NCBI GenBank assembly: GCA_016880375.1
Contig: JAEHDO010000283.1
Span: forward strand, 1 to 7,126
From: Betaproteobacteria bacterium
Lineage (GTDB): Bacteria; Pseudomonadota; Gammaproteobacteria; Burkholderiales; Rhodocyclaceae
DNA length: 7,126 nt
Reading direction: 5' to 3'
Position 1 is the stretch's first letter. Every line of letters begins with the position of its first letter. The position numbers and the translations under genes are program-made. The notes beneath the pieces are model-generated. The model did no database searches and was not told the origin of the DNA. It saw only the letters and a list, made by a program, of their open reading frames with translations. Positions 1 through 5,389 of the stretch are shown here, one piece after another.

Positions 1-287
1 CCGACGCCAGCTTCCGCGACCTGCAGGCGCAGGTGGAAGGAACCGAGAACCGCATTACCGTGGCGCGCAATCGCTACATCAAGGCGGTGCAGGAGTACAA
101 CGTCACGGTGCGCGTTTTCCCCAGCAACCTGACCGCCATGCTGTTCGGCTACCAGACCAAGGCCAACTTCACGGTCGAGGATGAGAAGGCGCTGTCCGCC
201 CCGCCGACGATCAAGTTCGACAGCAACGCCAAGCCGGGTGCGGCCGCCGAAAAGCCGTCCGGCAGCGCCCTCTCGGCCGGCTATTAA
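1..287 (+). CDS. lemA: LemA family protein, C-terminal part (5' end outside window)
   Basis: The reading frame is open from base 3 and ends at TAA 285-287, giving 94 residues. The stretch reading DLQAQVEGTENRI, then VARNRYIKAVQEYN, then FPSNLTAMLFGY matches the conserved C-terminal half of LemA proteins, including the FPSNL motif. LemA proteins are usually about 190-200 residues, with one N-terminal membrane helix and a long helical bundle outside the membrane; their biochemical role is unsettled. About half the gene therefore lies upstream of the window. A GTG at 33-35 is an internal valine codon, not a start. The tail after the conserved core is low-complexity, rich in Ala, Gly, Pro and Ser. 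The next gene is convergent, so lemA ends its transcription unit; the TPM-domain genes that often follow lemA are not downstream here. Family assignment is firm; function is not. Confidence 0.9.
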   Translation, partial: DASFRDLQAQVEGTENRITVARNRYIKAVQEYNVTVRVFPSNLTAMLFGYQTKANFTVEDEKALSAPPTIKFDSNAKPGAAAEKPSGSALSAGY

Positions 288-344
288 GCTTGCACGGGTT
301 TCACCGCCTGGTTGTGGCTTGCGTCGGCCATCCGCTTGCGGAGC

Positions 345-374
345 GCTTGCCGCTTCTGGATACGGCCCGCAAGC
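345..374. terminator. Possible bidirectional terminator hairpin between lemA and lplT
   Basis: Between the convergent stop codons an imperfect hairpin can form: GCTTGCCG at 345-352 pairs with CGGC at 363-366 and AAGC at 371-374, leaving a 4-base bulge and a 10-base loop. An alternative 8-bp pairing joins GCTTGCGG 334-341 to CCGCAAGC 367-374 with a 25-base loop. Neither is followed by a T-run on either strand, so it is not a classical intrinsic terminator. The call rests mainly on position between two gene ends. Nothing else was seen in the 288-412 gap. Confidence 0.3.
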
Positions 375-412
375 AACTGCCCGGCCGCCCTGTGATGCGT
401 TGAATCGCCGCC

Positions 413-1735
413 TCAATGGCCGGCGTTGACGTTCTTCGCCGCAGCCAGGAGTTGTTGCAGTTCCTCCCCATGCTCGCGCATGTTGCGGCGGTGCCAGAAA
501 CCGACCAGAAACATGGTCAGGCTGACGAAGACGCCGAAGATCACGATCACCACGTAAATCGACAGGTCCAGATAGACCAGCAGGGCATAGAGCCCCAGCA
601 TGGCCAGAATGCTGGTGTTCTCGTTGAAGTTCTGCACGGCGATGGAATGGCCCGCACCCATCAGGATGTGTCCGCGATGCTGCAGCAGGGCGTTCATCGG
701 CACGACGAAAAAGCCGGCCATGGCGCCGACCGCCACCATCATGACCAGAGCCACCGGCAGGTCGGTGACGAAGATCATGCCCATCACGACGATGCCCATG
801 GTGATGCCGACCGGCAGCACCTTCACCGACTTGTCCAGCGACACAGCCTTCGCCGCGATGACTGCGCCTACGGCAATGCCCAGCGCCACGACGCCCTGCA
901 GCACGGTGGCCTTGTCGAGCGGCAGGCCGAGGGCCTTGTCGGCCCATTTCAGAACGATGAATTGCAGGGTGGCGCCGGCGCCCCAGAACAGGGTGGTGAC
1001 CGCAAGCGATATCTGGCCCAGCTTGTCGCGCCATAGCAGGCGGACGCAGTGCCAGAATTCGTGCATCAGGTATACGGGGTTCTTGTGAAGTGGTTTGTGG
1101 TCGACGCCGGTGTCGGGAATGAAGAGGTTGAAGAGGGCGGCAATGAGATAAAGCAGAGAAATCGCCAGCATGGCGACCTCCGCCGACGTATCGATGCTGG
1201 TTTCGATGGCCGGCAGGTCGATGGCTAGGAGATGGGCGCTCACCGTCGGGTTGATCAGCACGCCGCCCAACACCGTGCCGAGGATGATGGCGGCTACCGT
1301 CAGGCCCTCGATCCAGCCGTTGGCGATGACCAGCTTGTCGTGCGGCAGGTACTCGGTGAGGATGCCGTACTTGGCCGGGGAGTAGGCCGCGGCGCCGAGC
1401 CCGACGATGGCGTAGGAGAGCAGCACGTAGTAGTAGATCGGAATGCCGAGAAGATCGAGCACCGGCACGGTCGCTACGAGCATCATGAAGCAGCCGGCGA
1501 TCTTGATGGTGTTGCTGATGAGCATCACACGGCCCTTGGCCATCGAGTCGGCGAAGGCGCCGACGAAAGCCGCCAGGGCGACGTAAGAAACGGTAAAGAA
1601 CAGTTTCAGCAGCGGCTCGTACTGGGCGGGGGAGCGGATGTCACGCAGCATGGAGATGGCCGCGATGAGCAGTGCATTGTCGGCGAGCGCGGAAAAAAAC
1701 TGCGCCGCCATGATGATGTAGAAGCCGCGATTCAT
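413..1735 (-). CDS. lplT: Lysophospholipid transporter LplT (MFS)
   Basis: Encodes 440 residues. LplT is an inner-membrane MFS-type flippase that moves lyso-phospholipids, chiefly lysophosphatidylethanolamine, to the cytoplasmic leaflet for re-acylation. Sequence blocks resemble E. coli LplT: AQFFSALADNALL near residues 10-23, the motif-A-like GAFADSMAKGRVM at 59-71, GAAAYSPAKYGIL at 114-126, LFWGAGATL at 249-257, GFFVVPMNALLQ at 341-352 and AVQNFNENTS at 366-375. Alternating hydrophobic segments fit about 12 membrane helices. It is longer than the enterobacterial protein (about 400 residues) because of an expanded loop around 162-187 and a charged tail after 415. The ATG at 1735-1733 is the furthest-upstream start possible, since an in-frame TGA directly precedes it; no clear Shine-Dalgarno sequence is visible. 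No aas acyltransferase gene is adjacent, unlike the enterobacterial lplT-aas operon. It is divergent from the LysR gene, which may control it (inference). Confidence 0.95.
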   Translation of the reverse strand: MNRGFYIIMAAQFFSALADNALLIAAISMLRDIRSPAQYEPLLKLFFTVSYVALAAFVGAFADSMAKGRVMLISNTIKIAGCFMMLVATVPVLDLLGIPIYYYVLLSYAIVGLGAAAYSPAKYGILTEYLPHDKLVIANGWIEGLTVAAIILGTVLGGVLINPTVSAHLLAIDLPAIETSIDTSAEVAMLAISLLYLIAALFNLFIPDTGVDHKPLHKNPVYLMHEFWHCVRLLWRDKLGQISLAVTTLFWGAGATLQFIVLKWADKALGLPLDKATVLQGVVALGIAVGAVIAAKAVSLDKSVKVLPVGITMGIVVMGMIFVTDLPVALVMMVAVGAMAGFFVVPMNALLQHRGHILMGAGHSIAVQNFNENTSILAMLGLYALLVYLDLSIYVVIVIFGVFVSLTMFLVGFWHRRNMREHGEELQQLLAAAKNVNAGH

Positions 1736-1816
1736 TCAGTGATACGAGCCGGGAGCGGTCTAGTCGTGAACAAGAGGGCGAGAATGATTTGATTATTATC
1801 GGTTTTGCGACGCGGT

Positions 1817-1846
1817 TTTATACCACGAAGCGGAAATGAGCGTCAG
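1817..1846 (-). promoter_or_regulatory. Candidate lplT promoter (extended -10)
   Basis: Read on the minus strand, 1822-1817 is TATAAA, preceded by TGG at 1825-1823, which together resemble an extended -10 element. CTGACG at 1846-1841 keeps four of six -35 consensus bases, with an 18-base spacer. Transcription would start near 1810 and give a leader of about 75 nt for lplT. A second -10-like hexamer, GATAAT at 1800-1795 on the minus strand, lacks a good -35. The elements are seen in the sequence; promoter activity is inferred. Confidence 0.4.
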
Positions 1847-1950
1847 GAGTCCCCGTGTAGTCAGGCTTTCGTAATGTTTTCATGCAGGAACCGTCGCCCA
1901 AACACTGGAATCAGGCTACCTTATGCGGCCAATTTGTGCTTGAATAGTAG

Positions 1951-1973
1951 CTTATAAGAAACAGCTAGGGGAG
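1951..1973 (+). promoter_or_regulatory. Palindrome/-10-like box and strong Shine-Dalgarno before the LysR gene
   Basis: CTTATAAG at 1951-1958 is a perfect 8-bp palindrome containing TATAAG, five of six matches to a -10 hexamer, but with no acceptable -35 at 16-18 bases upstream. AGGGGAG at 1967-1973 is a strong Shine-Dalgarno sequence ending 6 bases before the ATG at 1980 and fixes that start. If the -10 is real, the leader is only about 15 nt. A weak -35 would fit an activator-dependent or self-regulated LysR promoter. Confidence is high for the ribosome binding site and low for the promoter. Confidence 0.4.
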
Positions 1974-1979
1974 CCGATT

Positions 1980-2891
1980 ATGGCCGATCGGAGATTGCAG
2001 GTCTTTCACGCTGTCGCCAAGCAGTTGTCCTTCACCAAGGCGGCGGAGGTGCTGTTCATGACGCAGCCGGCGGTGACCTTCCAGATCAAGCAGTTGGAAG
2101 AGCATTTCAATACCCGGCTGTTTGATCGCGGCCACGGCAAAATTTCGCTCACGCCGGCCGGCGAGACGGTGCTCGAATACGCCGAGCGTATTCTTGGCCT
2201 GTCTTCGGAGCTGGATGTGCGCCTCGCGGAGATGACCGGGTTGATCGGGGGACCGCTTCTGGTCGGCGCCAGCACCACCATCGCCGAATTCATGCTGCCG
2301 CGCATTCTCGGCGAGTTCAAGTCGCAATATCCAAATGTAAAACCGCGTCTGATCGTCGCCAACTCGGAGTCGATCGAGACACGCGTCGCCGAACATACGC
2401 TGGACATCGGCCTCATCGAAGCGCCTTCGCACCAGGGCACCCTGCAGTGCGAGGTCTGTTGCGAGGACGAGCTGCTCGTCATCTGCGCGCCGGGTTCCCC
2501 GCTGGCCAAGAACAAGGAACTGACGCCGCAACTGCTGGCGACGCATCCCTTTGTCAGTCGCGAGCCTGGCTCCGGCACCCGCGAGGTGACGGACAACTAT
2601 TTCCGCGTCGCCGGCGTACCGCCGGAGAGCCTCAATGTCGTCATTGAACTCGGCAGCCCGGAAGCGATCAAGGGCGTGGTGGAGACCGGCATCGGCTTTG
2701 CCATCGTCTCGCGCGCCTCGGTGTTCAAGGAGAAGCGTCTCGGCGATCTGCTGGCCATCCCGCTCAAGCCGCGCCTCCACCGCACGCTGTCGATGGTCTA
2801 TCCGAAGGAAAAATTTCGCTCGCGCCTGGTGAACACTTTCGTCGAATTCGCCGATCTCAAGCTCAGGCAGTTTGCCTCGAGACAAGGCTGA
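1980..2891 (+). CDS. LysR-family transcriptional regulator, CysL/CbbR/YeiE type
   Basis: Encodes 303 residues, a normal LysR length. The N-terminal winged helix-turn-helix occupies about residues 4-63: LQVFHAVAKQLSFTKAA, then TQPAVTFQIKQLE as the recognition helix, then LFDRG and LTPAGE. A linker helix leads into a periplasmic-binding-protein-like effector domain (about 92-295). The pieces GASTTIAEFMLP (96-107), DIGLIEAP (142-149), GSGTRE (197-202) and ELGSPEAIKGVVETGIGFA (223-241) resemble the CysL/CbbR/YeiE branch. Those relatives respond to sulfur, carbon-fixation or other small-molecule signals; the ligand here cannot be assigned. The start has a strong Shine-Dalgarno sequence. alr follows after 17 bp on the same strand and lplT is divergent across 244 bp, the usual LysR arrangement with a neighbouring target. 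Autoregulation and control of lplT or alr are inferences. Confidence 0.93.
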   Translation: MADRRLQVFHAVAKQLSFTKAAEVLFMTQPAVTFQIKQLEEHFNTRLFDRGHGKISLTPAGETVLEYAERILGLSSELDVRLAEMTGLIGGPLLVGASTTIAEFMLPRILGEFKSQYPNVKPRLIVANSESIETRVAEHTLDIGLIEAPSHQGTLQCEVCCEDELLVICAPGSPLAKNKELTPQLLATHPFVSREPGSGTREVTDNYFRVAGVPPESLNVVIELGSPEAIKGVVETGIGFAIVSRASVFKEKRLGDLLAIPLKPRLHRTLSMVYPKEKFRSRLVNTFVEFADLKLRQFASRQG

Positions 2892-2908
2892 AGCCTCACG
2901 CGCCCGAC

Positions 2909-3985
2909 TTGACCCGCCCGATCCGCGCCACTCTCGACCTTTCCGCCCTGCGCGGAAACTTCGCCGTTGCCCGGCAGCACGCCGGCGAGGCCCGCCTGTG
3001 GGCCGTCATCAAGGCGAATGCCTATGGACACGGACTGATGTCCACGGCCGAGGCGCTCGATGACCTTGCCGACGGCTATGCGCTGCTCGACCTCGATGAC
3101 GCGGTTGCCCTGCGCGAGGCCGGTTATCGCCAGCCGCTTCTTCTGCTCGAAGGGTTTTTCGAAGCCGACGAACTGCCGCTCGTCGCCGAGTACGGCCTGA
3201 CGCCGGTTGTCCATACCCTGGAGCAGATAGAAATGCTGACCGGCGCAGCCCTGCCGGCGCGGCTGCCGGTGTACCTCAAAATCAACACGGGCATGAACCG
3301 GCTTGGTTTATCCCCAGAATCTTTTCATACGGCCCTCACTGCGCTGGAGACCCTGCCCAGCGTTGCCTCGGTGACGCTGATGACCCATTTTGCCGATGCC
3401 GACCTGGAACGCGGCATCGGCTGGCAGATGACACGCTTCGTGGAGTCCGTGCAAGGCTGCGAACACCCGCTCAGCCTGGCCAACTCGGCGGCGCTGCTGC
3501 GCTTTCCGGAAACGCGTCGCGGCTGGGCGCGGCCCGGCATCATGCTCTACGGCAGTTCGCCTTTTCCCCAGGATGCAAGCGCCGAGCAGCTGGGCCTGCG
3601 TCCGGTGATGACGCTCTCCAGCGAGCTCATTGCCGTGCATGACCTGCAGAAGGGCGACCGTGTCGGCTATGGCGGCGTGTTTTCCGCGGAAGCGCCGATG
3701 CGCATCGGCATCGTCGCCTGCGGTTACGCCGACGGCTACCCGCGCCATGCGCCGACGGGCACGCCGATACTCGTCGAGGGCCGTCGCACGCGCACCGTTG
3801 GCCGCGTCTCGATGGACATGATCATGGTCGATCTCACGGCCATTCCGGAGGCCGGCATCGGCTCGCCGGTGGTGCTGTGGGGCGAGGGCCTGCCGGTCGA
3901 CGATGTCGCCACTGCCGCCGGCACCGTCAGCTACGAGCTGCTCTGCGCCCTCACCCAGCGGGTTCCGCTAATCGAAAAAGCGTAG
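2909..3985 (+). CDS. alr: Alanine racemase (PLP-dependent), TTG start
   Basis: Encodes 358 residues, close to E. coli Alr. It interconverts L- and D-alanine in the cytosol, supplying D-Ala for peptidoglycan. The PLP-binding lysine is K35 in AVIKANAYGHG (32-42), with Y39 in the same motif. KINTGMNRLG (124-133) holds K124 and R131 of the conserved substrate/cofactor region. The opposing catalytic tyrosine is Y273 in CGYADGYPR (271-279), and SMDM at 301-304 corresponds to the active-site Met-Asp pair. The N-terminal TIM-barrel domain is followed by a C-terminal beta domain from about residue 230. The first in-frame ATG is codon 44, beyond K35, so it cannot be the start; TTG at 2909 yields the family N-terminus (TRPIRATLDLSALRGN). 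No Shine-Dalgarno precedes it, so coupling to the upstream LysR gene is likely. All key residues are present. A second racemase elsewhere (a DadX type) cannot be excluded. Confidence 0.96.
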   Translation: MTRPIRATLDLSALRGNFAVARQHAGEARLWAVIKANAYGHGLMSTAEALDDLADGYALLDLDDAVALREAGYRQPLLLLEGFFEADELPLVAEYGLTPVVHTLEQIEMLTGAALPARLPVYLKINTGMNRLGLSPESFHTALTALETLPSVASVTLMTHFADADLERGIGWQMTRFVESVQGCEHPLSLANSAALLRFPETRRGWARPGIMLYGSSPFPQDASAEQLGLRPVMTLSSELIAVHDLQKGDRVGYGGVFSAEAPMRIGIVACGYADGYPRHAPTGTPILVEGRRTRTVGRVSMDMIMVDLTAIPEAGIGSPVVLWGEGLPVDDVATAAGTVSYELLCALTQRVPLIEKA

Positions 3986-4010
3986 CCGGGCTCGCGCAGC
4001 GAGCCCGGCT
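3984..4010 (+). terminator. Perfect GC-rich hairpin overlapping the alr stop codon
   Basis: AGCCGGGCTCG at 3984-3994 is the exact reverse complement of CGAGCCCGGCT at 4000-4010. With C3995 pairing G3999, the stem reaches 12 bp with a GCA triloop. Its first two bases are the last two of the alr TAG stop. No T-run follows (next is GCCGGTAGTATT), so a classical intrinsic terminator is doubtful; it may weaken read-through, protect the 3' end of the alr message, or be a copy of a dispersed palindromic repeat. It lies 17 bases before the radA ATG. The structure is certain; the role is inferred. Confidence 0.55.
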
Positions 4011-4027
4011 GCCGGTAGTATTCCTGC

Positions 4028-5389
4028 ATGGCCAAACAAAAAACCGTCTACACCTGTACCGAATGCGGCGGCAGTTCGCCCAAGTGGCAGGGCCAATGCC
4101 CCCACTGCAACGCCTGGAATACGCTGGTGGAGACACTCGCGGAGGCGGCCGCCACCAACCGCTTTTCCGCCATTGCCGGCACGGGCCGGCTGCAGCGCCT
4201 GGCCGAGATCAGCCCACATGAGGATTCCCGCGTCGCCACCGGCATCGAGGAGTTCGACCGCGTGCTGGGCGGCGGGCTGGTGGCGGGCGGGGTGGTGCTG
4301 ATCGGCGGCGATCCCGGCATCGGCAAGTCGACCCTGCTGTTGCAGGCGCTGGCCCAGTTGGCCGGCCGGCATGCGGCACTGTACGTCACCGGCGAGGAAT
4401 CCGGCGAGCAGGTGGCGCTGCGCGCGCAGCGGCTGCAGCTCGACGCCGGCCGCATGCAGCTGCTCACCGAAATCCATCTCGAAAAGATTCTCGCCGCGCT
4501 GATCGAACACAAGCCGCGCATCGCGGTCATGGATTCGATCCAGACGCTGTATTCCGATGCACTGCAGTCGGCGCCCGGTTCCGTGGCCCAGGTGCGCGAG
4601 TGCGCCGCGCAGCTGACGCGCTACGCCAAGCAGTCCGGCACCTGCATCGTCTTCGTCGGCCACGTCACGAAGGAGGGCGCACTGGCCGGTCCGCGCGTGC
4701 TCGAGCACATCGTCGATACCGTGCTCTACTTCGAGGGCGACTCCAACTCCAGCTTTCGCCTCATCCGCGCCGTGAAGAACCGCTTCGGCGCGGTGAACGA
4801 GCTGGGAGTCTTCGCCATGACCGACAGAGGGCTGCGCGGTGTTTCCAATCCCTCGGCGCTGTTCCTCTCCCAGCATGGGCAGCAGGTGGCCGGTTCCTGC
4901 GTGCTGGTGACGCAAGAGGGCACGCGGCCGCTGCTGGTGGAGATCCAGGCGCTGGTGGACGAGGCGCACTCGCCCAGTCCGCGCCGCCTCTCCGTCGGCC
5001 TCGAGCAGAACCGCCTGGCCATGCTGCTGGCGGTGCTGCACCGCCATGCCGGCATCGCCTGTTTCGACCAGGATGTCTTCGTCAACGCCGTCGGCGGCGT
5101 CAAGATCGGCGAGCCGGCGGCCGACCTTGCCGTGCTGCTGGCCATCGTCTCCAGCCTGCGCAACCGGCCGCTGCCGCAAAAGCTGATCGCCTTCGGCGAG
5201 GTCGGTCTCGCCGGCGAGATCCGCCCGGCGCCGCGTGGCCAGGAGCGCCTCAAGGAAGCCGCCAAGCTCGGCTTTACCCAGGCGCTCATCCCGAAAGCCA
5301 ATGCGCCGAAGCAACCAATCAAGGACATCGAGGTCATAGCCCTGGAGCGGGTAGAACAGGCAGTGGACAAGATCCGGGAATTGAATTGA
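4028..5389 (+). CDS. radA: DNA repair and recombination protein RadA (Sms)
   Basis: Encodes 453 residues, normal for bacterial RadA. RadA is a RecA-related, DnaB-like ATPase that processes recombination intermediates and drives branch migration on DNA. An N-terminal zinc finger uses C10, C13, C24 and C27 (CTEC...CPHC). The Walker A loop GDPGIGKST spans 94-102, with K100 and S101 binding nucleotide; the Walker B segment IAVMDS ends near D169. The RadA-specific KNRFG motif is at 250-254. A Lon-protease-like C-terminal domain follows from about 290, with GEVGLAGEIRP at 390-400. The ATG at 4028 gives the family start (MAKQKTVYTC). Only a weak GGTAG at 4014-4018 resembles a Shine-Dalgarno sequence. 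It lies 42 bp after alr, across the hairpin, and overlaps the next gene by four bases. All expected motifs are intact. Confidence 0.97.
   Translation: MAKQKTVYTCTECGGSSPKWQGQCPHCNAWNTLVETLAEAAATNRFSAIAGTGRLQRLAEISPHEDSRVATGIEEFDRVLGGGLVAGGVVLIGGDPGIGKSTLLLQALAQLAGRHAALYVTGEESGEQVALRAQRLQLDAGRMQLLTEIHLEKILAALIEHKPRIAVMDSIQTLYSDALQSAPGSVAQVRECAAQLTRYAKQSGTCIVFVGHVTKEGALAGPRVLEHIVDTVLYFEGDSNSSFRLIRAVKNRFGAVNELGVFAMTDRGLRGVSNPSALFLSQHGQQVAGSCVLVTQEGTRPLLVEIQALVDEAHSPSPRRLSVGLEQNRLAMLLAVLHRHAGIACFDQDVFVNAVGGVKIGEPAADLAVLLAIVSSLRNRPLPQKLIAFGEVGLAGEIRPAPRGQERLKEAAKLGFTQALIPKANAPKQPIKDIEVIALERVEQAVDKIRELN
5376..5389 (+). promoter_or_regulatory. radA/permease junction: TTGA stop-start overlap with GGGA ribosome binding site
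   Basis: GGGA at 5376-5379 lies 6 bases before TTG 5386-5388, and the radA TGA is 5387-5389, so start and stop share the four bases TTGA. This is the layout of translational re-initiation. Starting here yields MNSWHLSWQMLKRDFRAGELR, which resembles the usual N-terminus of this permease family. The competing ATG at 5413 has no Shine-Dalgarno sequence and would remove nine residues. Confidence 0.5.

Noticed and set aside
181..429. An 82-codon plus-strand frame crossing the end of lemA into the gap
   Set aside because: Arg/Pro-rich, overlaps lemA out of frame, no ribosome binding site and no recognisable motif.
416..1036. A 206-codon plus-strand frame opposite lplT, very rich in His, Asp and Gln
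   Set aside because: It looked like a metal-binding repeat protein, but it is the complement of hydrophobic lplT codons, a usual artefact opposite membrane-protein genes.
1800..1819. Direct repeat CGGTTTT at 1800-1806 and 1813-1819 next to the lplT -10 box
   Set aside because: Short, with no dyad symmetry and only two copies; insufficient to claim a binding site.
1861..1917. Direct repeat TCAGGCT at 1861-1867 and 1911-1917, exactly 50 bp apart
   Set aside because: Repeated 7-mers are expected by chance in a 244-bp region, and no flanking bases extend the match, so it is not offered as an operator pair.
1965..2885. A 306-codon minus-strand open frame opposite the LysR gene
   Set aside because: It mirrors the LysR coding frame almost end to end; its Arg/Asp-rich translation is not recognisable, and the LysR protein is clear.
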